DNA of 41,533 nt from a virus: positions 1-41,533 of IMG/VR virus record IMGVR_UViG_3300033571_015762; one strand, given 5' to 3'. The notes beneath the pieces were generated by a model, which had not been told where the DNA came from, did not search any database, and saw only the letters and a program-made list of their open reading frames with translations. Shown one piece after another: positions 7,698 through 13,431 of the stretch. How positions within the stretch are numbered: the stretch's first letter is position 1; every line of letters starts with the position of its first letter. The position numbers were made by a program, and so were the translations under genes.

Positions 7698-8933
7698 ATG
7701 CTTGGCGGAATAGGACTAGCATCGGCTCCGCTCTCTTCGTCTAGAAGAGATGCATCAGTAAACGCATCGGCCAGCGGTTCGTTTGCAACGATCACAGTCA
7801 CAACGCAATCAGGCAGCGCAACTGGAACGGCATCAGGCTCAGGCCTTGGCTCAACAGTAACAGTTAGCGCACCATCTGCTACTAGTTCAGGTTCGTCTAC
7901 AACTTCTGGCGCATCCAATACAGTTTCCATCTTAACCCAGAGCGGTACAGCTACTGGTGGTGCGTCTACTAGTGCAGTATTCGCAACAGTTCAAGCATCC
8001 ACGCCATCAGGTTCATCTACCGGAACGGCATCGGTAAACAGCGCATTTGCAACCGTATCAATCGTTTCTCTGGCAGGTTCTGCATCGGTCAGCGCTGTAG
8101 CGTCTGGGCTGCTATCGACCGTATCAATCACTTCACCATCGGCAACGGCTACGGGTAGTGCGTCAGCGTCTCCAACATTCGCAACCGTATCCATTTCATC
8201 CCTATCTGGATCGTCCACAGGTACGGCAACTACTAGTGGAATTCTGCAAACTGTAACGATTAGCGCACCTTCAGCCTCTGCCTCTGGATCGGCCAGTTCT
8301 AGCGGTCTATTGGTAAATGTTCAGATAAACACTCCAACTGGATATGCCACAGTAAGCTCAATAGCTTTCGGCGATTTGGCAACTATTGATATTCCAGCAT
8401 CTTGGACTGTTGCCAGCGATTCTGGCACAGTTGGTGGTGGTTCGATTGGTGGTTCGTCTGTTGCCGGCGGATCCTCCAGGACCGTGCTTCTTCTGGCCGG
8501 TTTTGCCGAGGTCCAGACCGTCGCCCTCGGCAACCTGGCCACCGTAGACCTGGTCAGCCAGAATGCCGCGGCCAGCGGTGGCGCAGATTCGTCCGGCGCC
8601 CTGGTCACCGTCACGGCCTCCAGTACGGCCGGCACCGGCTTCGGCTCCGCGGTCGGCCAGGCCGGCCTGCAGACGGTCACCATTCAGCCCCACACCGGGA
8701 CCGCCTACGGCGACGCGGCCATCAATTCTGAGTTCGCCTCAGTGCAGGTCAGGACTTGGGCTGGCGGCGCCATCGCCATCAATCCACCCGGCAAAGCCAT
8801 CGCCTGGACCTCCCGCATCACGCACGCCGGCCCCACCGGCAAGGCCCTCGCCTGGGACGGGCCTCTGACCAGGGCGACAGCCCGCATAGTCAGGACTCGG
8901 GCAGCCGCTAAATACCTTGAACCAGTCGCCTAG
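7698..8933 (+). CDS. Repetitive fibre/adhesin-like protein, compositionally chimeric
   Basis: The 411-residue protein is dominated by tandem degenerate repeats of about 24 residues over residues 20-230, each with a core like FATVSI(T/S)S then SGSATGTAS. The first 250 codons are AT-rich, like the preceding fibre gene. From about base 8460 the codons become strongly GC-ending, and the product changes to a non-Ser-rich C-terminal part (GKAIAWTSRITHAG, then GKALAWDGPLTRA). A Gly/Ser linker (VGGGSIGGSSVAGG) marks the join. This looks like a recombinational exchange of the fibre shaft. Probable tail appendage; the ligand is unknown. Confidence 0.7.
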   Translation: MLGGIGLASAPLSSSRRDASVNASASGSFATITVTTQSGSATGTASGSGLGSTVTVSAPSATSSGSSTTSGASNTVSILTQSGTATGGASTSAVFATVQASTPSGSSTGTASVNSAFATVSIVSLAGSASVSAVASGLLSTVSITSPSATATGSASASPTFATVSISSLSGSSTGTATTSGILQTVTISAPSASASGSASSSGLLVNVQINTPTGYATVSSIAFGDLATIDIPASWTVASDSGTVGGGSIGGSSVAGGSSRTVLLLAGFAEVQTVALGNLATVDLVSQNAAASGGADSSGALVTVTASSTAGTGFGSAVGQAGLQTVTIQPHTGTAYGDAAINSEFASVQVRTWAGGAIAINPPGKAIAWTSRITHAGPTGKALAWDGPLTRATARIVRTRAAAKYLEPVA

Positions 8934-8944
8934 GAGGCAGCGCC

Positions 8945-9226
8945 ATGAAATACGACCTCGGCGACGGCGTCAGGATTTCGGTGGTTTTCACCAACGCCAT
9001 CACCGGCGAGCATACCAACCCAACTACGCTAGCCCTGACCCTGCAGCTACCCGACGGGACCACAAACACCACCATCCCGGTCACGCAGACAGCGACCGGC
9101 AAATACTACGCCGACTACACCACCACCGTTCCGGGCGTCCATGTCTACCGATGGGCAGGCACTGGCGCCTGCCAGGCTGCGGTTGAAGGCGTATTTACCG
9201 TGTCGAGGAGCCTCATCAATGCCTGA
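8945..9226 (+). CDS. Small beta-rich appendage protein
   Basis: The 93-residue product begins MKYDLGDGVRISVVF and has an Ig-like beta pattern (TGKYYADYTT, VPGVHVYRWAGTG). TAGGAGG precedes the ATG. It resembles small phage tail-region proteins, but the family is not recalled precisely. It overlaps the following HNH gene by 8 bases, so the two are probably co-translated. Confidence 0.6.
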   Translation: MKYDLGDGVRISVVFTNAITGEHTNPTTLALTLQLPDGTTNTTIPVTQTATGKYYADYTTTVPGVHVYRWAGTGACQAAVEGVFTVSRSLINA

Positions 9227-9569
9227 CTGGCTGCGTGAGCTGTGGTTTGGCATGACCACCGGCGTCTGGCACGCCTGGGGACAGACCCGCCGGTCTCCCG
9301 CCTGGGGCCCGCTCCGGGACCGGTTCGTTGCCGAGAATCCATTCTGCGCAGGGTGCAGCAAGCAGACCTACTTAGAGGTCCATCACATCCAGCCGTTCCA
9401 CGTGCGGCCTGACCTTGAGTGCGACGAGTTCAATCTGATCGTGCTCTGCCGAGACTGCCACTACACGTTCGGGCATCTGCGAAATTGGCGACTGAGTAAC
9501 ACCCACGTGATCGAGGACGCCGCGGTCTACCGCAGACGGTACACCGAAGCCCGCGCCGACAAGGACTAG
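9219..9569 (+). CDS. HNH endonuclease
   Basis: The 116-residue product has the HNH layout: a first zinc pair (CAGCSKQTY), the catalytic HH pair (LEVHHIQPFH), an Asn (FNLIVLC) and a second zinc pair (CRDCHYTFGH). GAGGAG lies about 9 bases before the chosen ATG. It closes the rightward tail operon and converges on the integrase gene, with ends overlapping by 4 bases. Phage HNH proteins often assist packaging nicking, but this one lies far from the terminase, so a homing-type or host-targeting nuclease is equally possible. Confidence 0.82.
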   Translation: MPDWLRELWFGMTTGVWHAWGQTRRSPAWGPLRDRFVAENPFCAGCSKQTYLEVHHIQPFHVRPDLECDEFNLIVLCRDCHYTFGHLRNWRLSNTHVIEDAAVYRRRYTEARADKD

Positions 9570-10753
9570 CCAAAACGCTCGACGACCTCGTTCACCACCC
9601 GCCTGTGGATCTGCGCATACCGCCCTGTGATCGACCCGGAGCCCGTGCCCAGAGTGGAGCCCCCACCGTGGCCCAGAATCGCCCCGACGATACCCTCGTC
9701 AATCCCATGCGACCTGAGCCAAGTTGCCGCGCTGTGGCGTATCTGCCGCGGGTTGTAGCGGGGCATGACTGGCAGCGGATTTTTCTTGGTCACCTTGCGG
9801 CCCAGCCGGGCCCATTTTTCCGCCAGCACGGCGTCTGCCCTTTTTATCGCAAACTCAAACGCCCGCCGATACCCTGACGTGGTGACAGGTCCAAAGTATG
9901 GCACGCCCTTGATCTGATGCTTACCAGGAAACAGCCAGCCCTTGGGGCGCCGCTTCAGAACCGCAGCCAATGCCTGCCGGGCCAGCGGCCCAACCAGCAC
10001 CGCCAAAGCCTGCCCCCGCCAGGAGCCTTTATGCTGAACTGGCACGTACCGCCAAGGCCGCATGGACTGGTCGATGTCCTCAGCCCGCACCGATAGGGCC
10101 GTCTCGACCCGTTGCCCTGTAAACAAGTGCCACAGGAAAACCGCCCGCCAAGATTTTTTCAGATACCGCCACAGCCGGAACAAGTGCAGCGGCGGGATCG
10201 CCTCGACGACCTTGGACTTTTTAGCCTGGGTCGGTCGCAGCCGTTCCCACCCTTTTAGCGTGGCGAGCTGACCGGCCTGCACCCAGCCCCGGGCCTCCGC
10301 CCAGGTGAACGACCGGACGATGCGGCCCAAGTATTCGTGAATAGTTTTTCGGGCCTTGCCTTCCAGCACCAATTGGTCGCGGACGGCAATCAGGTGCTCG
10401 CGCCCAAACGCAACCAGGTGCAGGTCCTGAAACGGCAGGAACAGTTTCACCGCCTGGTGGCAGACGCCGACCTCGCCTGTCGGTTTTCCGTCGGCCCGTC
10501 TGTACCGTTCATGGCATTGGTCAAGCCACAGGGCCCAGAGGGCCGAGCAGACCAGCGGACGTGACGGCGATTCCAGCCTGCCCGGCTCCGCCTTCTCACG
10601 CAAATAATCAGCCAGCCACTGTCGGTAATTGGCCTCCGCCGCCGGCGTTCCGGCGTGGCCCATCATCTTCTGCTTACCGGTACGCGGGTCCTTCACGTAG
10701 GCCCAGCCGGTCCGCTTATGGCGCAGCAATTTCGGTATGCGCAGCTTTGCCAA
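9566..10753 (-). CDS. int: Tyrosine recombinase/integrase
   Basis: The 395-residue product catalyses site-specific integration. Catalytic residues are visible: Arg215 (FTGQRVETAL), Lys242 (QHKGSW), Arg339 (RQIRHSAATW), His362 (ILGHGG) and Tyr379 (GRYAQIH). The first position of the usual HxxR box is Arg336, not His. The N-terminal HKRTGWAYVKDP pattern and YRRADGKPTGE segment resemble planctomycete integrases as I remember them. The best start is TTG at 10751-10753; no ATG fits and no strong ribosome-binding site is seen. The start abuts an AGTTGTAA arm-site candidate, so integrase binding could repress its own gene. It lies next to attP. Confidence 0.93.
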   Translation of the reverse strand: MAKLRIPKLLRHKRTGWAYVKDPRTGKQKMMGHAGTPAAEANYRQWLADYLREKAEPGRLESPSRPLVCSALWALWLDQCHERYRRADGKPTGEVGVCHQAVKLFLPFQDLHLVAFGREHLIAVRDQLVLEGKARKTIHEYLGRIVRSFTWAEARGWVQAGQLATLKGWERLRPTQAKKSKVVEAIPPLHLFRLWRYLKKSWRAVFLWHLFTGQRVETALSVRAEDIDQSMRPWRYVPVQHKGSWRGQALAVLVGPLARQALAAVLKRRPKGWLFPGKHQIKGVPYFGPVTTSGYRRAFEFAIKRADAVLAEKWARLGRKVTKKNPLPVMPRYNPRQIRHSAATWLRSHGIDEGIVGAILGHGGGSTLGTGSGSITGRYAQIHRRVVNEVVERFG

Positions 10754-10780
10754 AGTTGTAACCCCCGCTAAGAGTTGTAA
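10754..10780. promoter_or_regulatory. Two AGTTGTAA repeats, candidate integrase arm sites
   Basis: The octamer AGTTGTAA occurs at 10754-10761 and 10773-10780 on one side of the attP core, and a third copy lies on the other side at 11010-11017. Directly repeated short sites flanking a tRNA-derived core are typical of integrase arm-type binding sites. The first copy abuts the integrase TTG. Binding is inferred, not shown. Confidence 0.5.
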
Positions 10781-10826
10781 GGAATTGCGGGCTGTTTTTC
10801 TGACGTTTTCCCTTGTTTTTCAGCAT

Positions 10827-10871
10827 TCGGGGCAACAGGATTCGAACCTGCGGCCTCTTGGTCCCGAACCA
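10827..10871 (-). other. attP: attP core: 3' part of a tRNA-Pro(CGG) gene
   Basis: Read on the minus strand, this contains the 3' part of a tRNA: anticodon stem and loop TGG-TTCGGGA-CCA (anticodon CGG, proline), variable loop, T-arm GCAGG-TTCGAAT-CCTGT and acceptor strand TGCCCCG with discriminator A. The 5' half is absent; GGGG replaces the start of the anticodon stem. A tRNA 3' fragment next to an integrase gene is the hallmark of attP, since integration restores the host tRNA. CCA is not encoded. Identity should stop near 10871, but the exact boundary is uncertain. Confidence 0.85.
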
Positions 10872-11033
10872 CCCCGCCAGAAGCGTGAAAAAGCCTTAAA
10901 AACAAGGTAAAAACATAAAAAACAGGCCCGTCCGACCTGTCCATATTGTACAGAACGGTTCGAATAATACGCTGTAAAAACAGCTGATTTTCGCAAGCCA
11001 TTTTTAAAAAGTTGTAAAAAGCGTAAGTTTTAG
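10872..11033. promoter_or_regulatory. AT-rich attP arm/regulatory region
   Basis: No convincing gene is present in these 160 bases. The region is rich in A-tracts (AAGGTAAAAACATAAAAAAC) and holds an imperfect inverted repeat (CTGTAAAAACAG, 10972-10983), the third AGTTGTAA copy (11010-11017) and AGTTTTAG (11026-11033). A-tracts and inverted repeats fit bending and accessory-factor sites of an attachment region and an operator for the rightward HTH gene. Confidence 0.45.
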
Positions 11034-11062
11034 TTGACAGGGGATGTGCATACGCTAAAACT
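11026..11062. promoter_or_regulatory. Inverted repeat with embedded TTGACA, candidate operator/promoter
   Basis: AGTTTTAG (11026-11033) and CTAAAACT (11055-11062) form an 8-bp perfect inverted repeat with arm centres about 29 bases apart. Between them lies a perfect -35-like TTGACA (11034-11039), with a poor -10 candidate TAAAAC 16 bases on. If this promoter is real, the HTH gene must start downstream of the first in-frame TTG. Operator function is inferred. Confidence 0.4.
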
Positions 11063-11489
11063 GTCCGAAGTGAACGACTTGTCCGAATATACTGAACATG
11101 CGTACACTAATGTATCGGGGGGAGTAAAACCGGTCCGGGCTTCAGGATTTAGCCCGCAATTGAAGGATTTTGCTTGCTTAGATTGGCGGCAATATCAGGT
11201 GTTTTCGACAAAGCAAATAGCGCAAAAATACTCTGTCGGTCGTAGCACCGTCTGGGAGTGGATTGTTAACGGCGTCCAACTGGGTGGCTCCCGCCACCGG
11301 CTGCCAGCCGTAAAAATCGGCGGTCAATACCGCGTAGAGCCATCCGCGTTGGATCGGTTTGTCGAGTGCCTTAACGAGCCTTCGGAGAACGTGGTTTCCG
11401 TGGCGCCTTTGCCTTCTTCGGGGCGTCGGCTTGGGCCGGCGCAACGTCGGGGGCGATCGGCTCTGGAACGTGCGCTATCGAAGAAATAA
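11034..11489 (+). CDS. HTH DNA-binding protein (excisionase/regulator-like)
   Basis: The product is at most 151 residues and holds a MerR/excisionase-type winged helix (about residues 50-110): FSTKQIAQKYSVGRSTVWEW for the helix-turn-helix, then AVKIGGQYRVEPSALDRFV for the wing and recognition strand. The N-terminal 45 residues are poorly defined, and the start could be TTG 11034, GTG 11046 or TTG 11160. It lies next to attP, so excisionase or lysogeny regulator is the natural guess. Its 3' end overlaps the convergent ribbon-helix-helix gene by 119 bases, unusually long for this genome. The basic C-terminal tail may therefore be partly a by-product of that gene. Confidence 0.68.
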   Translation: MTGDVHTLKLSEVNDLSEYTEHAYTNVSGGVKPVRASGFSPQLKDFACLDWRQYQVFSTKQIAQKYSVGRSTVWEWIVNGVQLGGSRHRLPAVKIGGQYRVEPSALDRFVECLNEPSENVVSVAPLPSSGRRLGPAQRRGRSALERALSKK

Positions 11490-11649
11490 TGCTGGGGTGA
11501 TTTGCCTGCAGGTACTGATCAAAAGCAAACTCGACCACTTCGATTAGCTGGCGACGTTCCGCTAATGCCGCGGCCTTCAGCCGTGCGTGCATGAGCGGAG
11601 AGACCCTGAGAAGTGGATTCAGTCTGCCTTGCGAGTGTGCCGAAGACAT
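11371..11649 (-). CDS. Ribbon-helix-helix DNA-binding protein, repressor candidate
   Basis: The 92-residue product has an Arc/CopG-like core (about residues 10-50): LLRVSPLMHARLKAAALAE, then RRQLIEVVEFAFDQYL, i.e. a beta strand and two helices. The C-terminal tail is Lys/Pro/Ala-rich (KKAKAPRKPRSPKAR) and probably disordered. A good ribosome-binding site (CTGGAG) precedes the ATG by 9 bases. It is divergent from the early operon and overlaps the HTH gene at its 3' end. It is the best candidate for a lysogeny repressor, since no CI-like protein is visible. Direct repeats upstream suggest autoregulation. Confidence 0.75.
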   Translation of the reverse strand: MSSAHSQGRLNPLLRVSPLMHARLKAAALAERRQLIEVVEFAFDQYLQANHPSIISSIAHVPEPIAPDVAPAQADAPKKAKAPRKPRSPKAR

Positions 11650-11665
11650 TTTTTTTTCTCCAGTT

Positions 11666-11684
11666 AACCAATGTCAACCAATGT
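11666..11684. promoter_or_regulatory. Tandem AACCAATGT repeats, candidate RHH operator
   Basis: AACCAATGT occurs at 11666-11674 and again at 11676-11684, a 10-bp spacing (one helical turn). It lies just upstream of the leftward ribbon-helix-helix gene and overlaps a weak leftward -10 candidate (TACATT on the minus strand). Ribbon-helix-helix proteins typically bind cooperatively to short repeats on one DNA face. Autoregulation is inferred. Confidence 0.5.
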
Positions 11685-11748
11685 ACACGGTTTCTTGTGT
11701 AGTTGGAAACCCACGACGGCCGAATAAACAAATACTGGTTAACACGAC

Positions 11749-11777
11749 TTGACACCAGTAAACAACGGCGGCAGGAT
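11749..11777 (+). promoter_or_regulatory. Candidate rightward early promoter
   Basis: A perfect -35 hexamer TTGACA (11749-11754) is followed, after 17 bases, by CAGGAT (11772-11777), a weak -10 that keeps the second A and the last A and T. The predicted transcript starts near 11784, just ahead of the lipoprotein ribosome-binding site. It would drive the lipoprotein-CsrA-replication operon and could be controlled by the nearby ribbon-helix-helix protein. Confidence 0.42.
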
Positions 11778-11798
11778 TGGCACAGCTGAGGCTTAACC

Positions 11799-11933
11799 AT
11801 GACCCGATACCTACGACTTCTTTTTGTTGTTGGCTGCGGGTCACTGGTTGCAGGCTGTTCAGCGATGCGGACTGAGGTCTCGGTGACCTACCAGTCCGGG
11901 GACTGTTCGATGACCGCAAAGGCATGGAGGTGA
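11799..11933 (+). CDS. Tiny lipoprotein (44 residues)
   Basis: The product has a basic start (MTRYLRLL), a hydrophobic core (FVVGCGSLVAG) and a lipobox LVAG-C with Cys20 as the lipidation site, followed by SAMRTEVSVTYQSG. The mature part is only 25 residues with one more Cys. GAGG lies 7 bases before the ATG. It is the first gene of the rightward early operon, beside the lysogeny switch and away from the lysis genes. Small phage lipoproteins at such positions can block superinfection (for example T5 Llp), a role I infer from position. An Rz1-like spanin subunit is less likely because the lysis cassette is elsewhere. Confidence 0.7.
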   Translation: MTRYLRLLFVVGCGSLVAGCSAMRTEVSVTYQSGDCSMTAKAWR

Positions 11934-11936
11934 GGG

Positions 11937-12155
11937 ATGGGAGTTTTGGCAATCAAGCTAAGGCAAGGCGGCTTTTTCGAGATCGAAACGGGCCTCGGTT
12001 TAGTCCGAGTTCAGGTAGTGGAGTTGAGCAGCAGCGGAGTGAAGCTGGGCGTTGACGCACCGACCAGCATGAACGTGAACAGGGACAAGGTGCTGGCCAA
12101 GCGTGCGCAAATGCGCAGCCAAGTACGCGAGGGCGACACCTATGGCAGCAACTAA
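11937..12155 (+). CDS. csrA: CsrA/RsmA-like translational regulator
   Basis: The 72-residue product follows the CsrA pattern: a VLAIKLRQGGFFEI start where CsrA has a LILTRR-type strand, VRVQVVEL, VKLGVDAP (CsrA: RIGVxAP), and NVNRDKV, where Arg49 matches the RNA-contacting Arg44 of CsrA. CsrA dimers bind GGA motifs near ribosome-binding sites and alter translation or stability of mRNAs. The length (CsrA is about 60-75 residues) and domain fit well. GGAGG lies 6 bases before the ATG. It is second in the early operon, so it would act early. Targets may be host or phage mRNAs. Confidence 0.85.
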   Translation: MGVLAIKLRQGGFFEIETGLGLVRVQVVELSSSGVKLGVDAPTSMNVNRDKVLAKRAQMRSQVREGDTYGSN

Positions 12156-12300
12156 TCCCTACGCCGGCGCCCTGGTCGGCACCCTGTGGGCCGAAGCCCC
12201 AGACGATGACCGCCAAGGGCAAGCCGAACTTGACCGAGTGGTGGCGGATCTTCTGAACGAAGGCAAATGGGAAGGGGTGGACGATGACGGCGCTATGTGA
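12142..12300 (+). CDS. Small acidic early protein
   Basis: The 52-residue product starts MAATNPYAGALVGTLW and ends in an acidic helix (DRVVADLLNEGKWEGVDDDG). GAGGG precedes the ATG by 8 bases, and it overlaps the CsrA-like gene by 14 bases and the next gene by 17. No family is recognised. Tight overlap on both sides supports expression as part of the early operon. Confidence 0.6.
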   Translation: MAATNPYAGALVGTLWAEAPDDDRQGQAELDRVVADLLNEGKWEGVDDDGAM

Positions 12301-12526
12301 CGGCAATGGCTCTCGATTGAGGCTGCCCGACAGCCTCGTGGTGGCGCAGTGCCATCAGTGCTTGCGGTGGTCAGCGGGGCAGAAAGTGCTGGCAGTCCAC
12401 AAAGACCTGGTGCGCAGGTTGATCAAACAAGGTCGCATGGGCCGACTGGTCAAGGTGCCCGCGGGGCAACGCCCAATCTGTACCGAGTGCCGCAGGATTT
12501 TAGCCAGGCTGGAGGTGTTCGCATGA
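12284..12526 (+). CDS. Small zinc-ribbon protein, paralogue of the one at 17901
   Basis: The 80-residue product holds two CxxC pairs, CHQC and CTEC, about 43 residues apart, a likely zinc-binding ribbon, with a basic helix between (VHKDLVRRLIKQGRMG). It aligns end to end with the protein at 17901-18224 (LPxxLVxxxCxxC ... GRPxCxEC against LPDSLVVAQCHQC ... RPICTEC). Overlaps with both neighbours indicate translational coupling. Such small zinc proteins often bind nucleic acid or modulate RNA polymerase; no specific function is recognised. Confidence 0.7.
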   Translation: MTALCDGNGSRLRLPDSLVVAQCHQCLRWSAGQKVLAVHKDLVRRLIKQGRMGRLVKVPAGQRPICTECRRILARLEVFA

Positions 12527-12894
12527 GCAGCATGCTTGAGCTTTACGACGAGTACATGACCGAGTTTGAGCGGGCGACCGTGGCCGCAATACAGGAGTGG
12601 ATAGGCCGGGGCTGCCCGAATACATGGCTGTCAGGTGTATCCAGCTACACCCGGTTTGAGGTGCTTAACGATGAGCAGCTTGGCTGCAGGCTCGAATTCG
12701 ACCACCAACGGTGGAATGCCTATTCGCAGTGCCACAGGTGGCAGGGATTCCGCCACTGGAAAAACAGCCCTACCCCATTACACCCTATGCAAGTAATCGC
12801 CCGCTTGGTGGATGAGCTGGTAGTGCGACGAGAAGAAGCGATCGAAAACGAACTAGAAGAGCTAAAGGAGTTGAATCGTGCCAAGCCTATTTGA
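12523..12894 (+). CDS. Hypothetical early protein
   Basis: The 123-residue product has no recognised domain. It is predicted mostly helical, with an aromatic/His-rich middle (QRWNAYSQCHRWQGFRHW) and a charged coiled-coil end (VRREEAIENELEELKELN). The ATG overlaps the upstream stop (ATGA) and GGAGG lies 7 bases before it. It lies directly upstream of the Gp157-like gene, so a role in DNA metabolism is plausible but not shown. Confidence 0.62.
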   Translation: MSSMLELYDEYMTEFERATVAAIQEWIGRGCPNTWLSGVSSYTRFEVLNDEQLGCRLEFDHQRWNAYSQCHRWQGFRHWKNSPTPLHPMQVIARLVDELVVRREEAIENELEELKELNRAKPI

Positions 12895-13396
12895 CCTGAC
12901 CAACCGTCTGGCGTCGATTGAGGCCCTGCTGGAGGCCGGGCTGCCGGAGAGCCCGGAGGCCGAGGATGAGCTCAATCGTGCGCTAGCGGAAGAATTAGCG
13001 ACCCGGGAGCTCGTGGAAAGTAAGGCCGAAGCCTACTGCGGGCTTATTAGCGAGATGGAGGCCTTAGCCGCGGTGCGGAAAACCGAGGCCGACCGCGTGG
13101 GCAAACTGGCCAAGGCGACGGCGGCCCAAGCCGAGCGCCTGCGGAAGGCCCTGAAGGAAGCGCTAATCCTCCTAGACGTCCGCAAGCTCTCGACCGACCG
13201 CTACCAGATCAGTCTGCGCAAACCAGGTGGCAAGGCGCCTCTGGAGATCGACGAGTTCATGGTGCCGACGGAGTTTGTGACTGTCGAGACCATCACCAAT
13301 CCCAACAAGGACCTCATCCGCCAGCGCTTGGACGCCGGCGAGGTTCTTGACTTCGCCCGCTACCTGGAGCGCCAGGACAGTTTGATCATTCGTTGA
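12878..13396 (+). CDS. Siphovirus Gp157-like protein
   Basis: The 172-residue product matches the Gp157 pattern. A long alpha-helical coiled coil (about residues 1-105, with EADRVGKLAKATAAQAERLR) is followed by a compact end (ISLRKPGGKAPLEIDE, VPTEFVTVETI, PNKDLIRQRLDAGE). Gp157 proteins sit in phage recombination cassettes and have been linked to protection against host nucleases or phage resistance. It precedes the RecA-like ATPase and SSB genes, the standard context. The start is GTG with GGAG upstream, overlapping the preceding gene by 17 bases. Confidence 0.82.
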   Translation: MPSLFDLTNRLASIEALLEAGLPESPEAEDELNRALAEELATRELVESKAEAYCGLISEMEALAAVRKTEADRVGKLAKATAAQAERLRKALKEALILLDVRKLSTDRYQISLRKPGGKAPLEIDEFMVPTEFVTVETITNPNKDLIRQRLDAGEVLDFARYLERQDSLIIR

Positions 13397-13431
13397 TTTT
13401 TTTTCCTACCACACCTAGGAGTTTTGTTCCC

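Noticed and set aside
7700-8400. CRISPR-like array in the repetitive fibre gene
   Set aside because: The repeats are degenerate, in frame and of protein-level periodicity (about 72 bases), with no conserved DNA repeat or unique spacers.
9566-9569. Rho-independent terminator between the convergent HNH and integrase genes
   Set aside because: The genes overlap by four bases and no GC-rich hairpin followed by a T run is visible around the junction.
10768-11001. Leftward 77-residue ORF across the attP region, containing VRDQEAAGSNPVAPN
   Set aside because: This peptide is the translation of a tRNA 3' end (GGTTCGAATCC region). It is a well-known spurious product, has no ribosome-binding site and overlaps attP and its arms.
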